A stretch of DNA of 64,000 nt, from positions 1 through 64,000 of the forward strand of contig NZ_JAALJI010000011.1 of assembly GCF_011064595.1 (NCBI RefSeq), given 5' to 3'. Both the position numbers and the translations under genes were made by a program. This document shows, piece after piece, positions 35,718-43,357 of this stretch. Source of the stretch: Paludisphaera soli (GTDB taxonomy: Bacteria > Planctomycetota > Planctomycetia > Isosphaerales > Isosphaeraceae). How positions within the stretch are numbered: the first letter of the stretch is position 1; each line of letters begins with the position of its first letter. The notes under the pieces are model-generated. The model saw only the letters and a list, made by a program, of their open reading frames with translations, was not told the DNA's origin and searched no databases.

Positions 35718-35810
35718 GAGGGCCGTCGGAGGATCAGCCGGGCCGGCCTCGCGTCCCGACGTCCCCTCCGGGTCAGGCTCGGGGGTACATCCAGGCTGAG
35801 GGGAGGAGTG

Positions 35811-36683
35811 ATGTTCCGGACGCAGAAGTTGCTGATGCTCGGGTTGGTCGTCGGTTCCTCGCTCGCGGCCGAGGCCGGCGACGGATCCGGCCGGGTCCGG
35901 CGCGACGTGCCCTACGCCGAAGGGCCGACGACGCGCCTGAACGTCGACGCGCCGGCCGAGGGGGACAAGCACCCGATCGTCGTCTGGGTCCATGGCGGGG
36001 CCTGGCGGTTCGGCTCCAAGGACTTCAGCCAGGGCCAGCCGAAGGCGTTCAACGCGGAGGGCTATGTCTGGGTCGGCGTCGAGTATCGGTTCGTCCCGGA
36101 GGTCACGTACAAGGAGCAGGCCGGCGACGTGGCGAGGGCCGTGCGCTGGGCTCGCGACCACGCGCGCGAGTTCGGCGGCGACCCCGACCGGATCTTCCTG
36201 ATGGGCCACAGCGCCGGGGCGCACCTGGCCGCCCTGACGGCGACCGACCGCCGCTACCTGGAGGCCGCCGGCCTGAAGCGAGACGCGATCGCCGGCGTGA
36301 TCCTCCTCGACGGCGCGGGCTACGACGTCCCCCGGCAAATCCGCGAGTCGGTCTTGCCGCGCATCCGTTCGCTCTACACGAGCGTCTTCGGCGACGACCC
36401 CAAGGTCCAGGAGGACGCCTCGCCGATCGCCCACGTCGCGCGCGATCAGGACATCCCGCCGTTCCTGCTCCTCCACGTCGACCGGGCCGACTCCCGCGCG
36501 CAGTCGAACGCCCTCGCCGCCAAGCTCCGCGAGGCGGGCGTGCCGGCGACGGTCCTCGCCTTCCCCGCCAAGACCCACGCGACCATCAACCGCGAACTCG
36601 GCCGCCCCGGCGACCCGCCCACCCGCGCCGTCTTCGACTTCCTGAAGGCCCGTTGCGACGCCGCGCCGGGGAGTCGGGAATGA
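35811..36683 (+). CDS. Exported alpha/beta hydrolase (BD-FAE/carboxylesterase-like)
   Basis: 290 residues from an ATG at 35811 with GGGGAGGAG just upstream; GTG at 35808 is an alternative. There is a signal peptide (LLMLGLVVGSSLAAEA). VVWVHGGAWRFGSKD carries the HGGAW oxyanion motif and IFLMGHSAGAHLAAL the GHSAG nucleophile elbow, as in esterases of the hormone-sensitive-lipase/BD-FAE type. FLLLHVDRADSRAQSNAL and FPAKTHATINRELG would supply the Asp and His. It is probably a secreted esterase acting on acylated or feruloylated glycans; the substrate is inferred only from the family. Confidence 0.87.
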   Translation: MFRTQKLLMLGLVVGSSLAAEAGDGSGRVRRDVPYAEGPTTRLNVDAPAEGDKHPIVVWVHGGAWRFGSKDFSQGQPKAFNAEGYVWVGVEYRFVPEVTYKEQAGDVARAVRWARDHAREFGGDPDRIFLMGHSAGAHLAALTATDRRYLEAAGLKRDAIAGVILLDGAGYDVPRQIRESVLPRIRSLYTSVFGDDPKVQEDASPIAHVARDQDIPPFLLLHVDRADSRAQSNALAAKLREAGVPATVLAFPAKTHATINRELGRPGDPPTRAVFDFLKARCDAAPGSRE

Positions 36684-36787
36684 GGCGACGCGGCATGCGA
36701 TTCGCGGCGATTTGCGATGCGGGTCCTCGCGAGACGGTCCGCGTCGGCACCGCGTGGATCCTGCTGCGCCGATCGAGATGTCACGGC

Positions 36788-37027
36788 ATGAAGCGACTTC
36801 GAAGGATCGCGACGGCCGCGGCGCTGCTCGCGGCGACGGCCGCGCCGGCGGGGGCCTGCCCGGTCTGCAGCCGGCCGGCGGGGAAGGCGGTGCGGGCCGG
36901 GATCCTCGACGGCCGGTTCGCGGTCAACCTGCTGGCCGCGGCGCTGCCGTTCGGGGTCTGCCTCGGGGTCGCCGCGGCGGTCCACTTCGGGCCGGTCGGA
37001 AGCGGCAAGGGGAGGGGGGATTCATGA
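36788..37027 (+). CDS. Small CxxC membrane protein
   Basis: 79 residues from an ATG at 36788. It has a signal-like segment (ATAAALLAATAAPAGA), CPVCSRPAGKAVRAG immediately after it, then one transmembrane helix (VNLLAAALPFGVCLGVAAAV). The CPVC pair after the export signal could bind a metal or be oxidised outside the membrane. The stop TGA overlaps the next ATG as ATGA, so translational coupling with the DUF2243 protein is likely. Family not recognised. Confidence 0.7.
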   Translation: MKRLRRIATAAALLAATAAPAGACPVCSRPAGKAVRAGILDGRFAVNLLAAALPFGVCLGVAAAVHFGPVGSGKGRGDS

Positions 37028-37524
37028 GCGCGCCCGGATCCGTCGAGCTCGACCGGCGGCCGATCCTCTCGGCGGGGCTGCTGCTGGGGGTGGGGATGGG
37101 GGGCTTCCTGGACGGGATCGTCTTCCACCAGATCCTCCAGCTCCACAACATGCTCTCGGCCGTCCGCCCGCCGACCAGCGTGGTGAACATCGAGATCAAC
37201 ATGTTCTGGGACGGCCTGTTCCACGCCTTCACCTGGGCGACCACCGCGCTGGGCCTGGCCGTCCTCTGGCGCGCCGGCGGCCGGGCCGACGTCGCCTGGT
37301 CCGGCCGCACGTTCGTCGGCGCGCTGGCGATGGGATGGGGCCTGTTCAACCTCGTCGAAGGGGTGGTCGACCACCACCTGCTGGGCGTCCACCACGTCGT
37401 CGAGGGCCCCGGCCACCTGCCCTGGGACCTCGCCTTCCTGGGCTCGGGCGTCGTCCTGCTGATCCTCGGATTCGTCCTGGCCCGATCGGGACGCCGCGAC
37501 GCGACGCCCCGCGCGTCGGCGTGA
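37024..37524 (+). CDS. DUF2243 membrane protein
   Basis: 166 residues. GVGMGGFLDGIVFHQILQLH is the DUF2243 signature; four membrane helices follow (HAFTWATTALGLAVLW, GRTFVGALAMGWGLFNLVEG, LAFLGSGVVLLILGFVLA). The many His residues in and near helices (FHQILQLH, VVDHHLLGVHHVVEGPGH) suggest metal binding, an inference. A purine-rich AAGGGGAGGGG precedes the ATG at 37024, which overlaps the previous stop. DUF2243 genes are often found near oxidase-assembly genes in other bacteria, but none are here. Confidence 0.85.
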   Translation: MSAPGSVELDRRPILSAGLLLGVGMGGFLDGIVFHQILQLHNMLSAVRPPTSVVNIEINMFWDGLFHAFTWATTALGLAVLWRAGGRADVAWSGRTFVGALAMGWGLFNLVEGVVDHHLLGVHHVVEGPGHLPWDLAFLGSGVVLLILGFVLARSGRRDATPRASA

Positions 37525-37556
37525 ACCGCCGCGCGGGGCCGCCGTCGCGACCGGCG

Positions 37557-38546
37557 TCAGTACGAAACCCCCGTGAGCGATTCGCTGAGCGTCCAGAGCC
37601 GCTCGGCGAGGTCGGGGTCGCAGGCCCAGGGGTCGACGCCGGATCGCTCGAGCGCGCCGGAGCCGCCGGGGGAGACCTCGGCGACGTCGCAGTCCTCGCA
37701 GTAGACGCCCCCCAGGCCGTCGAGCCGGGGGCTCGTGGCGCACCAGATCGTGGTCGCCGCCCCCTGCGGGACGCTCTTCATCTGCGCCGCGAACTCGGGC
37801 CCGAAATCGATCGTGCCGTCGGGGCGGCGCGAGGCGCCGTAGGGCTTCAGGTCCTCGTCGGTCATGTGGCGCGTCAGGTCGGTGGCGATGACCCCGGGAT
37901 GCAACGAGAAGGCCCGCACCCCGTCCCCCTCGGCGCGGCGGTCCAGCCCCAGGGCGAACAGCGCGTTGGCCGTCTTCGACTGGCCGTACGCCCGCCCCTT
38001 GTCATAAGGCCGACGCTCGAAGTTGGGGTCGTCGAAGTCGACCCCGGAGAAGCGGTGGGCGCGCGACGAGACCGCCACCACTCGCGCCCCGCCCGCCCTC
38101 GCCAGCGCGGGGCGGAGCCTCGCCGCGAGCTGGAAGTGGCCCAGGTGGTTGGACGAGAACTGCAGCTCGTTCCCCCGGGCGTCGCGCCCCAGGGGGCAGC
38201 CCATCACGCCGGGGTTGTGGATCAGCAGGTGGAGCGGCCGGCCGCTCGCCAGGAAGTCGCGGGCGAAGGCGTCGACCGACGCCGGGTCCGTCAACTCCAG
38301 CGCCGCGACCTCCACCCCGGGCAGGTGCCCCACGTTGGCGCGGGCCTTGTCCAGCGTCCGCGCCGGGACGACCACCGTCGCGCCGGCCGCGCTCAGCACC
38401 CGCGTCGTCTCCAGCCCGATCCCCGAATACCCCCCCGTCACCACCGCGACCTTCCCCGAGAGGTCGCGCCCTTCCAGCGCCTCTTCGGCCGTCGTCGAGG
38501 CCCCGAATCCCGAACCGATCGGATGCTGCCGGATGATCGTCGTCAT
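37557..38546 (-). CDS. Short-chain dehydrogenase/reductase
   Basis: 329 residues from an ATG at 38546 with AGGAGG upstream. It shows the classical SDR motifs: VAVVTGGYSGIGLETTRVL (TGxxxGIG nucleotide-binding loop), LLIHNPGVMG (the NAG-like position), VVAVSSRAHR with the catalytic Ser, and YGQSKTANALFAL (YxxxK). The C-terminus resembles retinol-dehydrogenase/WWOX-like SDRs. It catalyses NAD(P)-dependent oxidation or reduction of an unknown alcohol or ketone in the cytoplasm. It is divergent from a TetR gene across about 100 bases that contain two operator-like repeats, so repression by that TetR protein is inferred. Confidence 0.9.
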   Translation of the reverse strand: MTTIIRQHPIGSGFGASTTAEEALEGRDLSGKVAVVTGGYSGIGLETTRVLSAAGATVVVPARTLDKARANVGHLPGVEVAALELTDPASVDAFARDFLASGRPLHLLIHNPGVMGCPLGRDARGNELQFSSNHLGHFQLAARLRPALARAGGARVVAVSSRAHRFSGVDFDDPNFERRPYDKGRAYGQSKTANALFALGLDRRAEGDGVRAFSLHPGVIATDLTRHMTDEDLKPYGASRRPDGTIDFGPEFAAQMKSVPQGAATTIWCATSPRLDGLGGVYCEDCDVAEVSPGGSGALERSGVDPWACDPDLAERLWTLSESLTGVSY

Positions 38547-38622
38547 GGTCCGCTCCTCCTGCTTAATGCGCGCGCCGCCCCCGCCGACCCGGTGACGCCC
38601 TCGCCGCCGGCCGCTAGACTGT

Positions 38623-38638
38623 TTGAGGGCCGATTCAA
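38623..38638. promoter_or_regulatory. TetR operator candidate 1
   Basis: TTGAG-GGCCGA-TTCAA is a near-perfect inverted repeat (one mismatch in five-base arms) in the divergent SDR/tetR spacer. It matches the second copy 28 bases downstream in arm sequence and spacing. Confidence 0.65.
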
Positions 38639-38650
38639 CTACGGAGATAA

Positions 38651-38666
38651 TTGAGGGTGGACTCAA
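38651..38666. promoter_or_regulatory. TetR operator candidate 2
   Basis: TTGAG-GGTGGA-CTCAA has perfect five-base inverted arms. It covers the proposed TTG start (38651) and the GTG (38657) of the TetR gene, consistent with autorepression. Its centre is 28 bases from operator 1, so dimers would bind on nearly the same DNA face. Confidence 0.65.
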
Positions 38667-39271
38667 ATAAGTCAAGTCCGAAGCGCGCGCGTCGCGCCGT
38701 GGAGCCGAGCCGACGGCCGGGGAAGGAGCGGGTGGCGGCCCTGCTGGAGGCGGCCTCGGCGGTGATCGCGGAGCGGGGGTACGAGGCGGCGACGATGACC
38801 GAGATCGCCGCGCGGGCCGGGGCGCTGGTGGGTTCGCTCTACCACTTCTTCCCGAACAAGGAGGCGGTGGGGGAGGCCCTGATCGGCCGGTTCGACGCGC
38901 TGCTGGGCGAGGCGTTCGACGCGATCGACGCCCGCGCCGCGACGGCGACGCGAGGCGACCTGGCCGACGCCCTGCTCGACCTGATGCTGAGCGTCCGGGG
39001 CGAGACGCGGGCGATGGCCGCCTTGCTGGAGGCCCGGACGGATTGGACCTCGAAGTGGGGGGACTTCACCGCGACCACGCTCCGGCGCATCGCCGGGACC
39101 TTGTCGCTGAGCGCGCCCGGCCTCGCCCCCGAATCGGCCCGGGCGGCGGCGGTCGTCGTGCTCCAGAACATGAAGTCGCTCAAGGCCCTGGCCGACGACC
39201 CCGCCGCCGCCGCCGAGGTCCGCGCCATGAACCGCCTGTACCTGGAGAGCCGCCTGCGCGAACCGGCGTGA
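38651..39271 (+). CDS. TetR-family transcriptional regulator
   Basis: 206 residues if translation begins at TTG 38651 (GGAG a few bases upstream); GTG at 38657 is equally plausible. The N-terminal DNA-binding domain is typical: VAALLEAASAVIAERGYEAA, TMTEIAARAGALVGSLYHFF (helix-turn-helix) and PNKEAVGEALIGRF. The remaining 150 residues form the helical ligand-binding domain. It is expected to bind two TTGAG-N6-CTCAA sites in front of its own gene and to control the divergent SDR gene; the inducer is unknown, perhaps the SDR substrate. Confidence 0.9.
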   Translation: MRVDSNKSSPKRARRAVEPSRRPGKERVAALLEAASAVIAERGYEAATMTEIAARAGALVGSLYHFFPNKEAVGEALIGRFDALLGEAFDAIDARAATATRGDLADALLDLMLSVRGETRAMAALLEARTDWTSKWGDFTATTLRRIAGTLSLSAPGLAPESARAAAVVVLQNMKSLKALADDPAAAAEVRAMNRLYLESRLREPA

Positions 39272-39532
39272 AAGAGACGAAGCAAGCCGCCAACCCGCCG
39301 ATCGGATCCCGCATCTTCCGCCGTCCGCCGAGAATCCTCGGAACTCCGCGCCCCCATCCGGCGGATCGGTGCATCGTCCTGGGTAGGGGGCGGTGCGCCC
39401 CGAGTCCGCGGCTCCTTGGCAATTCGAGATCGGGGGCAAGGTGAAGGGTGCGACTCAAGGTTGTTAGCTCGCGGCGTTTCGGACACTCCTCAGTCAATAC
39501 CATCAGATCGTGGCGGAAAGCCTTAGGGAGTA

Positions 39533-39622
39533 ACGGGTTCGGAGAACCCGTGGGCCGGCCGGGGACTTCGGCGACGGCTCGGGAGCGGACCGGTGCTGAT
39601 TCACGGGTTCTCCGAACCCGTG
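39533..39622. repeat. REP-like inverted pair of ACGGGTTCGGAGAACCCGTG hairpins
   Basis: ACGGGTTC-GGA-GAACCCGT (39533-39551) is itself a hairpin with a three-base loop. Its reverse complement CACGGGTTC-TCC-GAACCCGTG recurs at 39602-39622. The two face each other across 50 bases, as in bacterial interspersed mosaic elements built from paired REP sequences. No RAYT-type transposase is present in the window. Confidence 0.7.
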
Positions 39623-39686
39623 GCACCCGGCTCAACACCTCTCGACGACCCCGAGGCGGTGGTGTTGAGTGAGGAGCGTCGCGTTT

Positions 39687-39800
39687 CGCGCCGAACGAAG
39701 CCAATTTGCGGGCGTCCGTGCGATGGTTAAGTGGTTTATGGGAAAGTTTTTGCGGCCGATGGGTTCGTTCTCGGTCGGCGCGAACGAACCCAATCTTCGG
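39687..39800. repeat. Degenerate direct repeat and hairpin with a GAACGAACCC core
   Basis: CGCCGAACGAAGCCAATTTG (from 39689) and GCGCGAACGAACCCAATCTT (from 39778) are diverged direct copies. The second is part of a perfect hairpin GGGTTCGTTC (39761-39770) / GAACGAACCC (39782-39791). It could be a small repeat family or the end of a decayed element. Confidence 0.5.
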
Positions 39801-39957
39801 CCTTACTCGCGTGGAGGCCGGGGGACGGGCCGGCGAGGAGGGCCGCCGGTCCCGCCGTCGCCCCCTGGTGCCATGACCGCGGAGGGGGGATCCTGATGAG
39901 CCCGATCGTCGGCGTCCGGAGGCGTCGGCGCGGGGAGATCGGACGCAGGAGGCCGGG

Positions 39958-40527
39958 ATGGTCGAGAAGAAACCCAGGCGCGCGGATCGGCCGTTCCGGC
40001 TCGTCGACGCCATGATCCTGACGGCGGCGACGGCCGTGGGGCTCGCTGGGGTCCGGGGGCTCATGGAGGGGCTCGGCCCCATGACGTATCCCACCGGGCT
40101 GTCGACGGGCCGGCTCTACCTCGCCATGGCCGAGACGTTTCTGCTCGTCGGGAGCCCGCTGCTCGCGGCGTGGTCGGCGGCCGTCGTCCCGATCCGGCTG
40201 ATCCCGCCCCGGCCGCCGCGGCGACGGTTGGGAGTCCAGCCCGGCATGGTAGCCGCCTGTGGGACGATCCTCGCACTCGCGGCGGTGGTCGGAGCGGCCG
40301 TGGCTTGCAACCTGGCCCCCACCGGTGCGTTCACCAAGGAACTCGCGACCTGGGTCCTGGCGGCCCCCGGGGCCGTCGGCGTGGCGATCCTCGCGTCGTG
40401 GATGACGCTGATCCTCGGCCGCCGGTGGCGAGCCGAGCCGACCTGGATCGATCGCCTCGGCCGCGTGCTGGCGACGGCTTGGTTCGCGACCTGGCTCGCG
40501 GCCCTCCACATCCTTCATCTCTCCTAA
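39958..40527 (+). CDS. Multi-pass membrane protein of unknown function
   Basis: 189 residues from an ATG at 39958 with AGGAGG five bases upstream. After the basic start MVEKKPRRADRPFRLVDAM come four hydrophobic segments: ILTAATAVGLAGVRGL, AMAETFLLVGSPLLAAWSAA, MVAACGTILALAAVVGAAVA and ATWVLAAPGAVGVAILASWM. The opening FRLVDAMILTAATAVGLA is a phrase I associate with a small planctomycete membrane family, but no function is known. The EamA gene follows on the same strand after about 100 bases. Confidence 0.72.
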   Translation: MVEKKPRRADRPFRLVDAMILTAATAVGLAGVRGLMEGLGPMTYPTGLSTGRLYLAMAETFLLVGSPLLAAWSAAVVPIRLIPPRPPRRRLGVQPGMVAACGTILALAAVVGAAVACNLAPTGAFTKELATWVLAAPGAVGVAILASWMTLILGRRWRAEPTWIDRLGRVLATAWFATWLAALHILHLS

Positions 40528-40625
40528 GCGGGCCGCGGCTCCAGGTCGGCCGCGGGATTTGCCGGGTGCCGTACAATCCGGTTTCGGATTCGAGCCGGTT
40601 CGGGACGAGGGGCGGGACGCGAGCG

Positions 40626-41591
40626 ATGGAATCGAGCAGGACGTGGGCCGGGGTCGGCTGCGGGGTGGCGGCCGGGGCCATCTGGGGCGTGGTCTTCCTC
40701 GCGCCGGAGCTGGTGCGGGGGTTCACGCCGCTGCAGATCGCGGCGGCGCGTTACGTGAGCTACGGCCTGCTCGCGGCGGTGCTGGTCGCCCCTCGCCGGC
40801 GTCGGCTGACGGCCATGCTCGACGCCTCGGCCTGGCGGGCGCTGGCGTGGCTGAGCCTGTTCGGCAACGTGCTGTATTACGTCCTGCTGGCGACGGCGGT
40901 GCAGCTCGGCGGGGTGGCGATGACCTCTCTGGTGATGGGGTTCGTGCCGGTCGCCATCACCTTGATCGGCAGCCGCGACCACGGCGCGGTGCCGCTCCGG
41001 AGGCTGGCGCCGTCGCTGGCGCTGGCCGTGGCGGGGGTCGCCTGCGTGGCCTGGCAGTCGGTGGGCGTCGGCGGGCCGGGGACCGGGACGCCGGCGATGC
41101 GGGTCGCGGGGTTCGGCGCGGCGGTCGCCGCCCTGGTCTCGTGGACCGGCTACGCGGTGGGGAACAGCCGTTGGCTGGCGCGGCTGGGGCACGTCTCGGC
41201 CCACGACTGGAACCTGCTCACCGGCGTGGTGACGGGGGCCCAGGCGCTCTTGCTGGCCGTCCCCGCGTTCCTGTTCGGGCCGACGGGCCAGGCCGCGGCC
41301 GAGTGGACGACCTTCGCGGCCGTGGCGATCGGGCTCAGCATCTTCGCCTCGCTGATCGCCAGCGCCCTGTGGAGCCGGATGAGCCGGCTGCTGCCGCTGA
41401 CCCTGGTCGGCCAGATGATCCTGTTCGAGACCCTGTTCGCGCTGCTGTACGGGTTCCTCTGGGAGCGTCGGGGGCCGACCCCGGCCGAGGCCGCCGCGAT
41501 GGTCCTGCTCGTCGCGAGCGTGCTGAGCTGCCTCTCCGCCCACGCCCCGGCGCGAGAGCCGGTGATCGTGGCGGATCCGGTCCATCCCTGA
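40626..41591 (+). CDS. EamA/DMT-superfamily transporter
   Basis: 321 residues, ATG at 40626. About ten membrane helices are visible in two homologous halves, as in drug/metabolite transporters: GVAAGAIWGVVFLAPELVRG with FTPLQIAAARYVSYGLLAAV in the first half, and AALVSWTGYAVGNSRWLARL, LLAVPAFLFGP, GLSIFASLIASALWSRMSRL and LIGQ-like TLVGQMILFETLFALLYGF in the second. It probably exports or imports a small metabolite across the inner membrane; the substrate cannot be told. It ends 42 bases before the convergent DUF1501 gene, with a strong hairpin between them. Confidence 0.87.
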   Translation: MESSRTWAGVGCGVAAGAIWGVVFLAPELVRGFTPLQIAAARYVSYGLLAAVLVAPRRRRLTAMLDASAWRALAWLSLFGNVLYYVLLATAVQLGGVAMTSLVMGFVPVAITLIGSRDHGAVPLRRLAPSLALAVAGVACVAWQSVGVGGPGTGTPAMRVAGFGAAVAALVSWTGYAVGNSRWLARLGHVSAHDWNLLTGVVTGAQALLLAVPAFLFGPTGQAAAEWTTFAAVAIGLSIFASLIASALWSRMSRLLPLTLVGQMILFETLFALLYGFLWERRGPTPAEAAAMVLLVASVLSCLSAHAPAREPVIVADPVHP

Positions 41592-41620
41592 GCGCGGCGC
41601 GTCGCGAGAACGCGCCGCGC
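41592..41620. terminator. Strong bidirectional stem-loop
   Basis: GCGCGGCGCGT (41592-41602) and ACGCGCCGCGC (41610-41620) are perfect 11-base arms with a 7-base loop. They fill the gap between the convergent ends of the EamA (+) and DUF1501 (-) genes. Confidence 0.65.
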
Positions 41621-41633
41621 GGCACTCGGAGGG

Positions 41634-43115
41634 TCAGGCCAGCAGCTCCTTGATGACCTTCGCGGGCTCGACGCCGGTGAGCTTCTGGTCGAGGCCCTGG
41701 TAGCGGTAGGTGAACCGCTCGTGGTCGTAGCCGAGGAGCTGCAGGACGGTGGCGTGGAAGTCCCGGATGTGGACCGGGTCCTTGACGATGTTGTAGCTGA
41801 AGTCGTCGGTCTCGCCGTGGATCGCGCCCGGCTTGCAGCCGCCGCCGGCCATCCACATGGTGAAGCAGCGGGGGTGGTGGTCGCGGCCGTAGTTGTCCTT
41901 GGACAGGCCCCCCTGGCTGTAGATGGTGCGGCCGAACTCGCCGCCCCAGATGACCAGGGTGTCGTCGAGCATCCCGCGCTGCTTCAGGTCCTGGATGAAG
42001 CCCCAGCAGGGCTGGTCGACGTCCTTGCACTGGCTGGGCATGCGGCCGCCGAGGTTGCCGTGGTGGTCCCAGTTGTTGTGGTAGATCTGCACGAACCGGA
42101 CGCCCCGCTCCAGCATCCGCCGGGTCAGCAGGATCGAGTTCGCGAAGCTGCCGGGCTTGCGGGCGTCCTCGCCGTAGAGCGCGTAGGTGGACTCCGGCTC
42201 GCCCGCCGTGTTCGTCAGGTCGGGGACGCTGGACTGCATCCGGAAGGCCAGCTCGTACTGCTCGATCCGGGTGTGGGTCTCCGGGTCGCCCACCTGGCGG
42301 AAGTTCATCTCGTTCAGGGCGCGGAGGCCGTCGAGCGTGTTCCGGCGGACCTCGGGAGGGACGCCGGGCGGGTTGTTGATGTACAGGATCGGGTCGCCGG
42401 CGCTGCGGAAGGAGACCCCGGCGTGCTCGCCCGGCAGATACCCCGAGGACCAGAGCCGGGCCGAGATCGCCTGGATCTGCTCGGTGTTCGACGGCCGCGC
42501 GACCAGGACCACGAACGTCGGCAGGTCCTCGTTCAGCGAGCCGAGCCCGTAGGAGACCCACGAACCCAGGCAGGGGCGGCCGGGGATCTGGTTGCCGGTC
42601 TGCAGCATCGAGACGGCCGGCTCGTGGTTGATCGCCTCGGTGTGCATGCTCCGGATGAAGCAGAGGTCGTCCACCATCCTGGCCGTGTAGGGGAGCATCT
42701 CGCTCACCCACATGCCGTTCTGTCCGTGCTGGGCGAACTTGTACTTGGACGGGGCGATCGGGAACCGGGCCTGGCCGCTGGTCATCGTAGTCAGGCGCTG
42801 GCCCTGGCGGATGGACTCCGGCAGGTCCTTGTCGTACCAGTCGCCCATCGCCGGCTTGTAGTCGAACAGGTCCATCTGCGAGGGGCCGCCGACCATGTGC
42901 AGGTACACCACCCGCTTGGCCTTGGGCGCCAGGTGCGTCGGGATCGGCGGGAGGTGCTCCCCGGAGCCGCCGACCGGGCCCCCGGCCATCGCCGGCGGCG
43001 TCAGCCCGTCCTTCGCCAGGAGCGACATCAGGCCCGCCCACCCCACGGCGTTGCCGCCGCGTCGGAAGAACCGCCGGCGCGTCTCGGACAGGGCGTATTG
43101 CTCGAACGGGTTCAT
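41634..43115 (-). CDS. DUF1501 protein (sulfatase-like, partner of PSD1)
   Basis: 493 residues from an ATG at 43115 with GAGGA upstream. The N-terminus ETRRRFFRRGGNAVGWAGLM resembles a twin-arginine signal. VVYLHMVGGPSQMDLFDYKP, CFIRSMHTEAINHEPA, RFVQIYHNNWDHHGNLGGRM and LVIWGGEFGRTIYSQGG are the DUF1501 signatures, and the Asp/His residues in these phrases correspond to metal sites of the alkaline-phosphatase/sulfatase fold. In planctomycetes DUF1501 genes nearly always sit beside DUF1549/DUF1553 cytochromes, as here. The pair probably forms an exported redox/hydrolase complex; the reaction is not known. A repeat element separates the two genes. Confidence 0.95.
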   Translation of the reverse strand: MNPFEQYALSETRRRFFRRGGNAVGWAGLMSLLAKDGLTPPAMAGGPVGGSGEHLPPIPTHLAPKAKRVVYLHMVGGPSQMDLFDYKPAMGDWYDKDLPESIRQGQRLTTMTSGQARFPIAPSKYKFAQHGQNGMWVSEMLPYTARMVDDLCFIRSMHTEAINHEPAVSMLQTGNQIPGRPCLGSWVSYGLGSLNEDLPTFVVLVARPSNTEQIQAISARLWSSGYLPGEHAGVSFRSAGDPILYINNPPGVPPEVRRNTLDGLRALNEMNFRQVGDPETHTRIEQYELAFRMQSSVPDLTNTAGEPESTYALYGEDARKPGSFANSILLTRRMLERGVRFVQIYHNNWDHHGNLGGRMPSQCKDVDQPCWGFIQDLKQRGMLDDTLVIWGGEFGRTIYSQGGLSKDNYGRDHHPRCFTMWMAGGGCKPGAIHGETDDFSYNIVKDPVHIRDFHATVLQLLGYDHERFTYRYQGLDQKLTGVEPAKVIKELLA

Positions 43116-43170
43116 GGATCGGTCCTCGCTGGCGGCTGGATATTTGGATGCGGCCGACGGGCTGATTGTT

Positions 43171-43328
43171 CTTCCTTCCCCCCTGGTGGGGGAAGGTGGC
43201 CCGTCAGGGCCGGATGAGGGGGACCATCAAGGCGGACCTATCAAGAAGGCGACGGCTTTTCGTTCCGCCCCCCTCATCCGGCCTTCGGCCACCTTCCCCC
43301 ACCAGGGGGGAAGGACGATTCGCGACGG
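43171..43328. repeat. Paired inverted intergenic repeat, copy 5
   Basis: This is the most symmetrical copy. The left arm (CCTTCCCCCCTGGTGGGGGA, AAGGTGGCCC, GGGCCGGATGAGGGGG) at 43173-43222 and the right arm at 43270-43318 are near-perfect inverted versions around a 45-base core containing ACCATCAAGGCGGAC and AAGGCGACGG. It ends GGACGATTCGCGACGG as does copy 2. It is inserted between two genes of a probable operon. Confidence 0.9.
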
Positions 43329-43357
43329 CCGGTTCGCTCGTCACTGGCCTCGTCCGC

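Larger units (their letters stand above)
39272..39957. other. Long intergenic region with repeats, no convincing gene
   Basis: About 690 bases. Two short open frames (39448-39672 and 39669-39896) have no ribosome-binding site, signal or family resemblance and are not called. The base composition is visibly less GC-rich around 39460-39520 and 39700-39760. It contains an inverted pair of 20-base hairpins, a 10-base-arm hairpin and a degenerate direct repeat (listed separately). It may be the remains of a mobile or non-coding element. Confidence 0.5.

Noticed and set aside
39448-39896. Two short overlapping plus-strand open frames
   Set aside because: No ribosome-binding site, no recognisable domain, and they run through hairpin repeats.
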